Below, one piece after another: positions 25,016 through 34,003 of a DNA stretch of 64,000 bases; positions within the stretch are counted from its first letter, which is position 1; the number at the start of each line of letters is the position of its first letter. Location: NCBI RefSeq assembly GCF_022378335.1, contig NZ_JAIQCI010000020.1:182436-246435 (forward strand), in the 5' to 3' direction. Source of the DNA: Croceicoccus hydrothermalis (GTDB lineage: Bacteria; Pseudomonadota; Alphaproteobacteria; Sphingomonadales; Sphingomonadaceae). Below the pieces are notes generated by a model. The model worked only from the letters and a program-made list of their open reading frames with translations, made no database searches and was not told where the DNA came from. Position numbers and translations under genes: made by a program.

Positions 25016-26728
25016 ATGACCCTTTGGCGTTTCCTTCTGGCCTGCACGGCTGCGCTTGTCCTGACGGGCTGCGTCAGTGGCACCCAGCCTGCTGCTGAAG
25101 GAACACCGGTTGCCCAGCGCCAGAACGTTCTCGTCATCGTTGCAGACGATCTGGGGTTTTCGGATATCGCACCATATGGCGGGGAAATTGCCACGCCCAA
25201 CCTCTCGCGTCTGGCGCAGCGCGGTATTCGGCTGACCCAGCTGCACAGTGCCCCCTCGTGTTCGCCAAGCCGGGCCATGCTGTTTTCAGGAGCCGATAGC
25301 CACGTTGCCGGGCTTGGCGCGATGGCGGAGGCCATTCCACCGCACTATCGCGGGCAGGAGGGTTTCGAAGGCGTCCTGTCCAGCCGCGTGGCATCCCTTG
25401 CGGAACGCTTTGCCGAGGCCGGTTACCGCACGGCCATGGCGGGGAAATGGCACCTGGGAATGGAACAGGGCCAACGCCCCGCGCAACGCGGTTTTTCCAG
25501 CAGCTTTGCCCTGATGCAGTGCGCATCGAACCATTTCGGCGCGGGCGGTTTCGGCGGCGATGGCGATGGCATAGGCGGTGCAACCTATTTGCTGAACGAT
25601 ACACCATGGACGCCGGGGCCGGACTTCTATTCGTCCGATGTGTTCACATCCATGCTGATCGACCAGCTTGAAGGGGGCAACGACGAGACACCGTTCTTCG
25701 CCTACCTCTCTTTCACTGCGCCGCATTCGCCCTTGCAGGCATTGCCGCAGGATATCGCCCGCTATGCCGATACCTATGCAGATGGCTGGGGCGCTCTGGC
25801 CCGAAGGCGCATAGAGGGCATGCAGCAGGCAGGGATTCTCCAGCCCCGTTTGCCCGATGCGGATGCCATTTTCGTGCAGCTGCAAAGCCAGTGGGATGCC
25901 CTCTCGCCCCAGCAGCAGGCCGTGGAAGCCCGGCGCATGGCGATCTACGCGGCCATGGTGGACCGGATGGATCACAACATCGGTCGCTTGCTGGATGCGC
26001 TGGAGAGAGCGGGGGAGCTGGACAACACGACTATCCTGTTCATTTCAGATAATGGTCCGGCCGGTGAAGATCCGCGCCAGTATGCCGTTGTTTCCGGCTT
26101 CAGCGAAACGTACGGCAGCGCCGACAATTCGCATTCGTCCATGGGTAGTGCGGCCAGTTTCGTCTTGCAGGATCCGCGCTGGGCCAGCGCAATTGCCGCA
26201 CCATCGCGCCTGTTCAAGGGCTTCGTTACCGAAGGGGGCACGCGGGTACCGGGTATTCTTGTGGCACCCGGCGTTTCGGCAGGTGCCATTAGTTACGCCG
26301 TGACACAGTTCCCTGATATCGCGCCGACTTTGCTGGCGCTGGCCAGTGTTCCTGCCACCGATAATGTTGGTGGGCGAAGCGTCGCCGCGATTACCGGCAC
26401 CAGCTTCGTGCCATCCTTGTTCGATGCCGCCGTGTTGCCGGATTACGAACCAATTGCATTCGGGTTCAACGGCCAGGGGCTGGTGCGGTTCGGCCAGTGG
26501 AAAGCCATCCGCCTGGTCGGTCCGCTTGGTGACGGGCAATGGCACCTTTACAACACGGCGGATGACCCAGGCGAACTTCAAGACAGGCAAGATGCCGAGC
26601 CTGCGCTTTTCGATACCATGATGGAGGTGTGGCAGAACTATGTGCGCGAGCATGGCCTGAACGAAGCTGCAGACCTCGGCCAGGTGCCCATGGCTGACCC
26701 TGTTCCGCAAAGGGAGAGAGTTCAGTGA
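25016..26728 (+). CDS. Lipoprotein sulfatase (arylsulfatase family)
   Basis: 570 residues. A signal peptide ends in a lipobox (LVLTGC, Cys about 19), so it is probably a membrane-anchored periplasmic lipoprotein. The sulfatase core has VIVADDLGFSD (metal Asp-Asp), the formylglycine signature CSPSR in APSCSPSRAML (about residue 83), GKWHLG and FISDNGP. It would release sulfate from a sulfate ester, perhaps a sulfated steroid- or phenol-like substrate. The maturation enzyme is not in the window. Followed by the LLM gene with a 4-bp GTGA overlap. Confidence 0.92.
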   Translation: MTLWRFLLACTAALVLTGCVSGTQPAAEGTPVAQRQNVLVIVADDLGFSDIAPYGGEIATPNLSRLAQRGIRLTQLHSAPSCSPSRAMLFSGADSHVAGLGAMAEAIPPHYRGQEGFEGVLSSRVASLAERFAEAGYRTAMAGKWHLGMEQGQRPAQRGFSSSFALMQCASNHFGAGGFGGDGDGIGGATYLLNDTPWTPGPDFYSSDVFTSMLIDQLEGGNDETPFFAYLSFTAPHSPLQALPQDIARYADTYADGWGALARRRIEGMQQAGILQPRLPDADAIFVQLQSQWDALSPQQQAVEARRMAIYAAMVDRMDHNIGRLLDALERAGELDNTTILFISDNGPAGEDPRQYAVVSGFSETYGSADNSHSSMGSAASFVLQDPRWASAIAAPSRLFKGFVTEGGTRVPGILVAPGVSAGAISYAVTQFPDIAPTLLALASVPATDNVGGRSVAAITGTSFVPSLFDAAVLPDYEPIAFGFNGQGLVRFGQWKAIRLVGPLGDGQWHLYNTADDPGELQDRQDAEPALFDTMMEVWQNYVREHGLNEAADLGQVPMADPVPQRERVQ

Positions 26729-27726
26729 AACTTGGCATCTGTTCGATGTGGGGAACCTCGCTCGATCTGTTTCGCAGCGAAGTCAGGCTGGCTGCAGAAC
26801 TGGGCTATGAACTGGTCACGGTAGGGGATTCGCCATCGGGTTGGCATGAAATGGTCACTTCGATGACGATTGCCGCGCTGGAAGCACCGAGTGCCCAGAT
26901 CGGTTCGCTGGTGACATCGCCGTTCATGCGGCACCCGCTGGTTGCCGCAAATGCCTTTGCCACACTCGATGAATTGACTGGCGGCCGCGCTGTTCTGGGC
27001 TTTGCTACCGGTGGCAGCACCGTGCTTGCGATCGGTCGCCCGCCGGCAACACAGGCCGAAGTGCGCGCCGAATTTACTGCCTTGCGCCAATTGTTTGCAG
27101 GCGAAGAAATCGAGTGGGAAGGCCGATCGGTCAAATCACTGCGCTTTGCCCGCAACGTGCCGATCTATTATTCAGCCTTCGGTCCCAAGGCGCTGGCACT
27201 GGCCGCGCAGGAGGCGGACGGGGCGATACTGTTTGCAGGCGATCAGCACCTTGACGCGGTCGAAGCCCGGATCGCCATGCTGCGCGATGCGGCAACCAAG
27301 GCGGGGCGCGATCCCGATGCGCTGGATATCTGGGTTACCAGCTTTATCTCGGTCCGCCCCCGGCGCGTGCAGGCGATAGACGATCTCAAGGCCTTCATCG
27401 CGGTCAACGCCATGGCCTTGCGCACGCCGCAGGCGCTGGCCATGTTGCCAGAGAACGTGCGGCCACTCGTCGAGGCCTTCCAGACGCGGTATGATCCTTC
27501 CGAACATGTTGTGGTTGGAGGCAAGAACGTCCGCCTGATGGATGAGATGGGACTGACCGAATTCCTGCAGGATTTCGATACGATTACCGGCCCCGAAGAG
27601 CACGTGGCCGACGTGCTGAAACGGCTGGAAGCAATGGGCGTCTCGACCGTGATCGCCGCCTTGCCGGGGCATGCCGACCCGCTAACCACAATCCGCGGCC
27701 TCGCCGCTGCACGAAAGAGAATGTAA
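26725..27726 (+). CDS. LLM-class flavin/F420-dependent oxidoreductase 1
   Basis: 333 residues, luciferase-like TIM barrel: GICSMWGTSLDLFRSEVRLAAELGYE, a central DELTGGRAVLGFATGG motif, and a C-terminal GPEEHVADVLKRLEAMGV helix. These features fit the LLM family, which uses FMN or F420. Placed directly before fbiC in the same operon (7 nt gap), F420 dependence is likely but not proven. The start is GTG at 26725 with AGGGAGAG upstream, overlapping the sulfatase stop. Confidence 0.85.
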   Translation: MKLGICSMWGTSLDLFRSEVRLAAELGYELVTVGDSPSGWHEMVTSMTIAALEAPSAQIGSLVTSPFMRHPLVAANAFATLDELTGGRAVLGFATGGSTVLAIGRPPATQAEVRAEFTALRQLFAGEEIEWEGRSVKSLRFARNVPIYYSAFGPKALALAAQEADGAILFAGDQHLDAVEARIAMLRDAATKAGRDPDALDIWVTSFISVRPRRVQAIDDLKAFIAVNAMALRTPQALAMLPENVRPLVEAFQTRYDPSEHVVVGGKNVRLMDEMGLTEFLQDFDTITGPEEHVADVLKRLEAMGVSTVIAALPGHADPLTTIRGLAAARKRM

Positions 27727-27732
27727 CGCGCT

Positions 27733-30051
27733 ATGGCCGAATGGTGGAACAAGACCGAGGCACGCGACTGGCTGGCCAGGCTGGAGTGCTTCTCGCTGGA
27801 CGAGCTTTCCTCTGAAGCCGAAGCCAAGACGCTAGCGACGCATGGCACGCTGGTCACCTATTCGCGCAAGGTCTTCATACCGCTCACGAAATTGTGCCGC
27901 GATGTTTGCCATTACTGCACCTTCGCCCATCGCCCTTCACAACTGACAGCGCCATTCCTGGAGCCGGAAGAAGTGCTGGAGATTGCTCGCGCGGGAGAGA
28001 AGCGCGGTTGCAGGGAGGCACTGTTTACTCTGGGTGATCAGCCGGAGGCGCGATATTCCGCAGCCCGGCAATGGCTGGAAGAACGCGGCTTCGCCAGCAC
28101 GCTGGATTACCTGGCGCATGTATCGGCGCTGGTGCTGGAAGAGACCAGCCTGCTGCCGCACCTGAATCCTGGCATCATGCAACCGTCCGATTACGAGCGC
28201 CTGCGCCCGGTTTCGGCATCCATGGGATTGATGCTGGAAAGCACGTCGGACCGGCTGTGTGCCAAGGGGATGCCGCACTACGGATCGCCGGACAAGGATC
28301 CCGAGGTCCGCCTGCGCGCCATTCGCGATGCGGGCGAAGCGAAAGTGCCGTTCACCACCGGCCTGCTGATCGGTATCGGGGAAATCCGGCTGGAGCGGGT
28401 GGAAGCCCTGCTGGCCATTCGCGACCTGCACGCGCGCTATGGCCATATCCAGGAAGTGATCATCCAGAATTTCCGCGCCAAGGCGGATACGCTGATGGCC
28501 AATGCGCCCGATCTCGGCCTCGATGAACACCTTTGGACGATCACCGCTGCACGGCTGATCCTGCCAGCGGAGATGGTGGTGCAGGCTCCGCCAAATTTGC
28601 AGCCGGGAGAACTAGGCAAGCTTATCCGTGCAGGTGTCAACGACTGGGGCGGCGTTTCCCCGGTCACGCAGGATCACGTCAATCCCGAGGCACCCTGGCC
28701 GCATCTCGAACAACTGGAAACGCAGACTGCGAGCGCCGGTCGCCTCTTGCGCCAGCGACTGGCCATTGGTCCGCTGTTCGCGCGCGATCCGGCGGTCTGG
28801 GTCGACAACGCTCTGCAGCCATGCATCCGCCAGGCAACCGATGCACGCGGCTTGCCACGTGAGAGTGATTGGCACCCCGGCACGGGAGAGGCGATACCCG
28901 AGGCGCCGTTGCTGCTGAGCACGGCCAGCGACATGGAAATCCGCATCGCTCTGGGCCGCGTGGAGCATGGTGAGGAACTGAACAGCAGGCAGATCGCGCG
29001 GATGTTCACCGCCGAAGGCCGCGATTTCCAGCGGATCTGCCGGTTTGCCGACGAACTGCGCAGCGACCGGGTGGGCGATGCCATCACCCACGTGATCAAC
29101 CGCAACATCAATTACACCAACATCTGCCTGTATCGCTGCGGCTTCTGCGCGTTTTCCAAGGGCAGCACCAAAAGCGAGCGCGGGCCGGCCTACAACATCG
29201 ACCATGCTGAAATCGCGCGCCGCACGATCGAGGCGCACGAGCGCGGGGCAAGCGAAGTCTGCCTGCAGGGCGGCATCCATCCCAGCTATGACGGGAATAC
29301 CTATCGCGGGATCGTGCAAGCGGTGAAGGATGCCGTGCCGGACATGCACGTGCACGCGTTTTCGCCGTTGGAAGTCCATCACGGGGCCACCACGCTTGGG
29401 CTTGGCTATGAAGAATACCTGGCCTCGCTAAAGGAATTTGGACTGGCCACCTTGCCCGGCACTGCGGCCGAAATCCTATCGGACGATGTGCGCGCACTGA
29501 TCTGCCCGGACAAGGTTTCCACACAGCAATGGCTTTCGATCATGCGCGCGGCGCATACGGTGGGATTGAAGACCACGGCCACGATCATGTTTGGCCACGT
29601 GGAAGATTACTCGCACTGGGCCACGCACCTGCAGCGCCTGCGCGCGCTGCAGCTGGAAACCGGGGGCTTTACCGAGTTCGTGCCGCTGCCCTTCGTCCAC
29701 ATGGAAGCCCCCAACTGGCGGCGAGGGCAAACCCGTTCCGGCCCGACCTGGCGAGAAACCGTGCTGATGCATGCCATTGCCCGTATTGCGCTGGATGGCG
29801 CCATCCCCAACATCCAGGTGAGCTGGGTAAAGCTGGGGCCTGATGGCGCTTCGCGGATCCTGCAGGCCGGTGCCAACGACCTTGGCGGCACGCTGATGGA
29901 TGAATCGATCACCCGCGCAGCGGGCGGTGTCAACGGGCAGGAGTTTGATGTGCCGCAGATGCGTGCGCTGGCGCAGGGCATTGGCCGCCGCCTGTGCGAA
30001 CGCACGACCTCTTACACGATGCGCGCAGACCGGGTTCTTGCAACTTTTTAA
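27733..30051 (+). CDS. fbiC: 7,8-didemethyl-8-hydroxy-5-deazariboflavin (FO) synthase
   Basis: 772 residues, a fusion of CofG and CofH radical-SAM domains as in bacterial FbiC (mycobacterial FbiC is about 856). Both cluster motifs CxxxCxxC are visible: CRDVCHYC near residue 56 (CofG half) and CLYRCGFC near 463 (CofH half). It joins 5-amino-6-ribitylamino-uracil and tyrosine to form FO, the deazaflavin chromophore of F420. With npdG, cofE, cofD and cofC following in order, this is strong evidence for F420 synthesis. The spacing to the LLM gene upstream is 6 bp, so it is co-transcribed. Confidence 0.95.
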   Translation: MAEWWNKTEARDWLARLECFSLDELSSEAEAKTLATHGTLVTYSRKVFIPLTKLCRDVCHYCTFAHRPSQLTAPFLEPEEVLEIARAGEKRGCREALFTLGDQPEARYSAARQWLEERGFASTLDYLAHVSALVLEETSLLPHLNPGIMQPSDYERLRPVSASMGLMLESTSDRLCAKGMPHYGSPDKDPEVRLRAIRDAGEAKVPFTTGLLIGIGEIRLERVEALLAIRDLHARYGHIQEVIIQNFRAKADTLMANAPDLGLDEHLWTITAARLILPAEMVVQAPPNLQPGELGKLIRAGVNDWGGVSPVTQDHVNPEAPWPHLEQLETQTASAGRLLRQRLAIGPLFARDPAVWVDNALQPCIRQATDARGLPRESDWHPGTGEAIPEAPLLLSTASDMEIRIALGRVEHGEELNSRQIARMFTAEGRDFQRICRFADELRSDRVGDAITHVINRNINYTNICLYRCGFCAFSKGSTKSERGPAYNIDHAEIARRTIEAHERGASEVCLQGGIHPSYDGNTYRGIVQAVKDAVPDMHVHAFSPLEVHHGATTLGLGYEEYLASLKEFGLATLPGTAAEILSDDVRALICPDKVSTQQWLSIMRAAHTVGLKTTATIMFGHVEDYSHWATHLQRLRALQLETGGFTEFVPLPFVHMEAPNWRRGQTRSGPTWRETVLMHAIARIALDGAIPNIQVSWVKLGPDGASRILQAGANDLGGTLMDESITRAAGGVNGQEFDVPQMRALAQGIGRRLCERTTSYTMRADRVLATF

Positions 30052-30068
30052 TTAGTTAGGAAACAAAT

Positions 30069-30719
30069 ATGAGCCAGACAATCGCCGTGATCGGCGGAAC
30101 GGGCCAACTCGGCAGCGCGCTTGCATGGCGGCTTGCCAAGGCAGGCCACACAGTCATCATCGGATCGCGCGCTGCGGAATCGGCAAGTGCACGGGCAGCT
30201 GAACTGGGTCATGGAATTGTCGGCATGGCCAATGCCGATGCGGCAAGGGAAGGCGCGATCGTGCTGGTCACCGTGCCATTTTCCGCGCAGGCCGCAACGC
30301 TGGCCGAAATCAAGCCGCACGTGGCGGGCAAGATCGTGGTCGACACCACGGTTCCGCTGGTTCCGCCCAAGGTGATGCGCGTGCAACTGCCCGAAGAAGG
30401 TTCGGCAGCGGCTTGTGCCAGCAAACTGCTGGGCGAAGATGTGCGGCTGGTGGCGGCATTCCACAATGTCGCAGCGCATCGTCTGGCCGAAGAAGGCGAG
30501 GTCGATTGCGATATCCTGGTATTCGGTGACGAGAAGTCGGCCCGCGCCGAAGTGGTCGCGCTGGCCGATGCCGTGGGCCTGCGCGGCATCCACGCAGGTC
30601 CGCTGGTCAATGCAGCAGCGGCAGAGGCGATGACCTCGCTGCTCATCTTCATCAACAAGAACTACAAGGTAGACGGTGCCGGCATTCGGATTACGGGCGA
30701 ACTGAAACCGCTCGACTGA
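30069..30719 (+). CDS. npdG: NADPH-dependent F420 reductase (NpdG/Fno-like)
   Basis: 216 residues. N-terminal Rossmann motif AVIGGTGQLGSALAWRLAKAGH with HTVIIGSRAAESA for NADP binding, VLVTVPFSAQ, AAFHNVAAHRL and a C-terminal GAGIRITGEL. This is the F420:NADP oxidoreductase family, which transfers hydride between NADPH and F420. AGGAAACAAAT upstream of the ATG is a good ribosome site. Inserted between fbiC and cofE, it would supply reduced F420 to the LLM enzymes. Confidence 0.9.
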   Translation: MSQTIAVIGGTGQLGSALAWRLAKAGHTVIIGSRAAESASARAAELGHGIVGMANADAAREGAIVLVTVPFSAQAATLAEIKPHVAGKIVVDTTVPLVPPKVMRVQLPEEGSAAACASKLLGEDVRLVAAFHNVAAHRLAEEGEVDCDILVFGDEKSARAEVVALADAVGLRGIHAGPLVNAAAAEAMTSLLIFINKNYKVDGAGIRITGELKPLD

Positions 30720-30721
30720 CG

Positions 30722-31477
30722 ATGTTCTGCGTCCAACCCATAAGCGGTTTGCCGGAAATCCTCGCAGGTGATGATCTGCCTGCGCTGCTGGCCAAACGGC
30801 TTGCGGCAGGCGAACCCGACTTTGCGCCGGGCGATATTCTGGTGGTGACGCAAAAGATCGTCTCCAAGGCAGAGGGGCGCAGTGTCGCGCTTGCCTCTGT
30901 CGAGGTGAGCGACGAGGCGCGGGAACTGGCCCTGCTGACCCGCAAGGAACCCGCACTTGTGGAACTGGTGCTGCGCGAATCCAGCGCCGTGGTGCGCGCC
31001 GTGCCCAACGTTCTGATTACCCGGCACCGGCTGGGCCACGTGATGGCAAACGCCGGGATCGACGCTTCCAACCTAGGTTCGAAGTCGCTGGAAAACGTTT
31101 TGCTGCTGCCTGAAAACCCGGACAAGAGCGCCGCGCGCATTGCCGAGGCATGCCATGCGCGGACTGGCGTCAGGCCCGGCGTAATCATCTCCGACAGTTT
31201 TGGCCGGCCATGGCGTGTCGGCACCACGAATGTGGCGATTGGCGTGGCAGGGCCGCCAGCGGTTTTCGATCAGCGCGGCCAGCCAGACCGGGACGGGCGG
31301 ATCATGCAGGTCACGCAGATCGCCTTTGCCGATGCGGTTGCGGGCGCGGCGGGCCTGGCGATGGGCGAGGGGGCGGAAGGCCTGCCCGCCTGCGTGGTAC
31401 GCGGTCTTGCCTGGCAGCAAGGTAGCCAGACTAGCAGCGACCTGCTGCGACCCGAAGGCGAGGATCTGTTCCGGTGA
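30722..31477 (+). CDS. cofE: Coenzyme F420:L-glutamate ligase, single domain
   Basis: 251 residues, the CofE length. Motifs DILVVTQKIVSKAEGR (near 38), NVLITRHRLGHVMANAGIDASN (near 98) and VIISDSFGRPWRVGTTNVAIG (near 155) are typical of F420-0:gamma-glutamyl ligases. It adds gamma-linked glutamate(s) to F420-0 with GTP. The mycobacterial FbiB nitroreductase-like second domain is absent. The ATG is 2 bp after the npdG stop and the cofD start overlaps its end. Confidence 0.93.
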   Translation: MFCVQPISGLPEILAGDDLPALLAKRLAAGEPDFAPGDILVVTQKIVSKAEGRSVALASVEVSDEARELALLTRKEPALVELVLRESSAVVRAVPNVLITRHRLGHVMANAGIDASNLGSKSLENVLLLPENPDKSAARIAEACHARTGVRPGVIISDSFGRPWRVGTTNVAIGVAGPPAVFDQRGQPDRDGRIMQVTQIAFADAVAGAAGLAMGEGAEGLPACVVRGLAWQQGSQTSSDLLRPEGEDLFR

Positions 31478-32400
31478 ACGAGCGTGTGGTTGTGCTTACA
31501 GGCGGCGTTGGCGGGGCAAAGCTGGTCGAAGGCTTGCAGCAAGTCGTGCCTGGCGCGCAGTTGACCGCCGTCGTCAACACGGGCGACGATTTCGAACATC
31601 TCGGATTGCCGATTTCGCCCGATATCGACACCTTGCTGTATACCCTCGCAGGCCTGGCCAACACCAGCCTTGGCTGGGGGCGCGAGGGCGAGACATGGTC
31701 TTTCATGGCGGCCATCAAGAGCCTTGGCGGCGAGGAATGGTTCAACCTTGGCGATGGTGACCTGGCGCTGCACGTGCTGCGCCGCATGGCGAAAGATGCC
31801 GGCCAGCCGTTGTCTGCAATCGTGAAGGGTTTCGCCCGCAATTGGGGCATTGGCCTTGCCATTCTGCCGATGAGCGATGATCCGGTGGCAACCTGGCTGG
31901 AAACCGACGCAGGACTGCTTCCCTTCCAGCGCTATTTCGTGCAACAGAGCTGCGAACCGCGTGTCAGCGCCATACGGTTTGAAGGCGCGAAACAGGCAAA
32001 ACCCGCACCCGGCGTGGTGGAAGCTCTGGCCGCTGCGGACATGATCCTTCTCGCGCCATCGAACCCCTGGCTCAGCATCGATCCCTTGCTGGCCGTTCCC
32101 GGCCTTTACCGGGCACTGAAAGACAGGCGCGCGCCGCTGATCGCCGTGTCGCCGCTGGTCGGGGGCAAGGCAGTGAAAGGGCCGACCGCGAAACTTATGG
32201 GAGAGCTGGGCCTTCAGGTCACCAACCGGTCTATCGCCGATCACTACGGCGATCTGCTGGATGGCATGGTGATCCACGAAGGTGACGCTGCGCCCGGCAA
32301 TCTAGCAATCGGCGTTACCGACACGCTGATGAAACAGGCGGAAGATCGACGCCGGGTTGCGCTTGCGGCGATGGATCTGGCGCAACGGTGTCGCCGCTGA
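31474..32400 (+). CDS. cofD: 2-phospho-L-lactate transferase (F420-0 forming)
   Basis: 308 residues. N-terminal VLTGGVGGAKLVEGL, VVNTGDDFEHLGL, PDIDTLLYTLAG, GDGDLALH and APSNPWLSIDP are conserved in CofD/FbiA. It transfers the phospho-lactyl-type moiety from its GDP donor to FO. The start is GTG at 31474, overlapping the cofE stop (GTGA), and the stop overlaps the cofC ATG (TGATG), so translation of cofE-cofD-cofC is tightly coupled. Confidence 0.95.
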   Translation: MNERVVVLTGGVGGAKLVEGLQQVVPGAQLTAVVNTGDDFEHLGLPISPDIDTLLYTLAGLANTSLGWGREGETWSFMAAIKSLGGEEWFNLGDGDLALHVLRRMAKDAGQPLSAIVKGFARNWGIGLAILPMSDDPVATWLETDAGLLPFQRYFVQQSCEPRVSAIRFEGAKQAKPAPGVVEALAAADMILLAPSNPWLSIDPLLAVPGLYRALKDRRAPLIAVSPLVGGKAVKGPTAKLMGELGLQVTNRSIADHYGDLLDGMVIHEGDAAPGNLAIGVTDTLMKQAEDRRRVALAAMDLAQRCRR

Positions 32401-32963
32401 TGGGGTGGACCGCGCTCATTCCCTTTCGCACCGGAACCGGCGGAAAGTCCCGGCTGGAGGCGGTGCTGGATGCTGCCACGCGCGAACGGCTAGCGCGGGA
32501 AATGGCGCAGCATGTTATCGACATGCTATCGCGCTGCCCCGAAATCGAGCGGATCGTGGTGCTTTCAAACAAGGCTTTTGACCATCCTGCGGCCACGTTC
32601 GCGATGGATGCCGGGCGTGGTCTGAACCCGGAGATATCCGCTTTTCGCGATGACTTCGGACCGGCTCCCCTACTTGTGATCCATGCCGACCTTCCGCTGC
32701 TGGCACAGGCTGATGTTAAGGGCCTGCTTGAAGCGGCCACCGAGCACGGCATTGCCATGGCGACGGATCGGACGGGCGAAGGCACCAATGCCATTGCGCT
32801 GGCCGATGGCAGGAAGTTTGTCTTCCGGTTCGGGCCAGGCAGCCGCGCGCTGCACGGCGCGGCAGAGGAACAGATGCCGGTGCTGCAACGGGATGGCCTG
32901 TCTGCCGATCTCGATACGCCGGACGATCTTGCCTTTCTTCGCCAGCGCGGGTTGCGGGTTTGA
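32400..32963 (+). CDS. cofC: CofC/FbiD-type guanylyltransferase
   Basis: 187 residues, a small nucleotidyltransferase: ALIPFRTGTGGKSRLEAVL (N-terminal GTP-binding segment with Lys), VIHADLPLL (metal Asp), MATDRTGEGTNAI and LDTPDDLAFL. CofC activates 2-phospholactate, phosphoenolpyruvate or 3-phosphoglycerate with GTP to feed CofD. Which acid is used cannot be read off by eye. ATG at 32400 (TGATG with the cofD stop) is preferred; GTG at 32388 is in frame. Closes the complete core set of F420 genes. Confidence 0.9.
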   Translation: MGWTALIPFRTGTGGKSRLEAVLDAATRERLAREMAQHVIDMLSRCPEIERIVVLSNKAFDHPAATFAMDAGRGLNPEISAFRDDFGPAPLLVIHADLPLLAQADVKGLLEAATEHGIAMATDRTGEGTNAIALADGRKFVFRFGPGSRALHGAAEEQMPVLQRDGLSADLDTPDDLAFLRQRGLRV

Positions 32964-32966
32964 CCT

Positions 32967-32982
32967 CCTTCCTTCCGGCAGG
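32967..32982. promoter_or_regulatory. Putative operator box 6 (CCTTCC-TTCC-GGCAGG)
   Basis: Matches CCTNYC-N4-GRNAGG exactly in the 77-bp gap between cofC and the following LLM gene, 58 bp upstream of the ATG at 33041. It suggests a separate promoter for that LLM gene within the otherwise continuous operon. Confidence 0.45.
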
Positions 32983-33040
32983 TCGGCCCGACTTGCCGCG
33001 ATGCTAGACGAACGGTTCTGAAACCGCAGGAGAGTGGGTG

Positions 33041-33961
33041 ATGAAGCTGAGTATCGGTATTCCCAAGACCATGAAGGTCGCCGCCATGGTTCAGCCGTGG
33101 GAGGATCCCCTGTCCGGCGCCGACGTGGGCAAGTTGATGGCCGTTGCGGACAAATTGGGCTTCTACAAATGCATGCTGGGCGAGCACTTCATTATCCCCA
33201 AGGAGCATATCGAGCTTTCGGGCGACTGGTATTTCCACACGGCGGTGGCGCTGGGCTTCTTCGGCGGGCAGACGACCAATCTGCGGCTTTCTTCCTCCAT
33301 TTCCATCCTGCCGCTGCAAAATCCCATCGTGCAGGCAAAGGCGTGGTCCACGCTCGACTGGCTGACCGGGGGCCGCGCGGAACCGATTTTCGGTGTTGGC
33401 TGGCTGAAGGAAGAATTCGACATGCTGGGCGTGCCGTTTTCAAAGCGCGGCGCGATGGCCGACGAATACATCGCCGCCATGATCGAGCTGTGGACCAAGG
33501 ACGATCCCGAATTCGACGGCGAGTTCGTGAAGTTCAAGAATTGCGGCTTTGCCCCCAAGCCGATCCAGAAGCCGCATATGCCGATCTGGTTTGGCGGGGA
33601 TGCCCCGGCGGTACAGCGCCGCGTGGCCAAGTTCGGCAATGGCTGGTCGCCCTTCCGCACTCCGCCGGAAACCTTTCCGGACTGCATCGACTACATCAAG
33701 TCGCAGCCGGAATACGATGGCCGGCACATCGATGTGTTCTTCGCGCTGGAAATGCTCAACGTCGGTGCACACCACGAAATTCTCGATGATCCGCGCGCGC
33801 CGGGTACCGCCGACAAGCAGAAGATCCTCGATCAGATCGGCTGGCTGAAGGAATTGGGCATTACCGAAACCATCGTGCCCCTGCCGCCGGGTCTGACCGG
33901 CGAACAGGCCTGGATCGACCGCCAGCACTGGGTGGCCGAGGAGATCATGCCAGCGATATGA
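33041..33961 (+). CDS. LLM-class flavin/F420-dependent oxidoreductase 2
   Basis: 306 residues. LLM motifs: LGFYKCMLGEHFIIP near the N-terminus, the strand LRLSSSISILPLQNPIVQAKAWSTLDWLTGGR, FGVGWLKEEFDMLGVPF and KPHMPIWFGGDAPAV. It belongs to the TIGR03619-like group of F420-dependent LLM oxidoreductases by general appearance (not verified). GGAGAG precedes the ATG at 33041; GTG at 33038 is in frame. It follows the F420 genes but has its own upstream palindromic box. Confidence 0.85.
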   Translation: MKLSIGIPKTMKVAAMVQPWEDPLSGADVGKLMAVADKLGFYKCMLGEHFIIPKEHIELSGDWYFHTAVALGFFGGQTTNLRLSSSISILPLQNPIVQAKAWSTLDWLTGGRAEPIFGVGWLKEEFDMLGVPFSKRGAMADEYIAAMIELWTKDDPEFDGEFVKFKNCGFAPKPIQKPHMPIWFGGDAPAVQRRVAKFGNGWSPFRTPPETFPDCIDYIKSQPEYDGRHIDVFFALEMLNVGAHHEILDDPRAPGTADKQKILDQIGWLKELGITETIVPLPPGLTGEQAWIDRQHWVAEEIMPAI

Positions 33962-34003
33962 TCGGGTGGCTCCGGGTTACAGCCCGGGGTGCACCGGCGG
34001 GCC
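33962..34003. terminator. Possible weak hairpin between convergent genes
   Basis: The 42-bp gap between the LLM gene (+) and the SDR (-) contains a CTCCGGG/CCCGGGG stem (7 bp including a G-U pair) with a 6-nt loop. It lacks a T-run, so termination is uncertain. Confidence 0.35.

Noticed and set aside
25016-26728. The sulfatase as an alkaline phosphatase or phosphonate hydrolase
   Set aside because: The CSPSR signature with following AML favours the Cys-type sulfatase maturation motif; phosphatases lack it.
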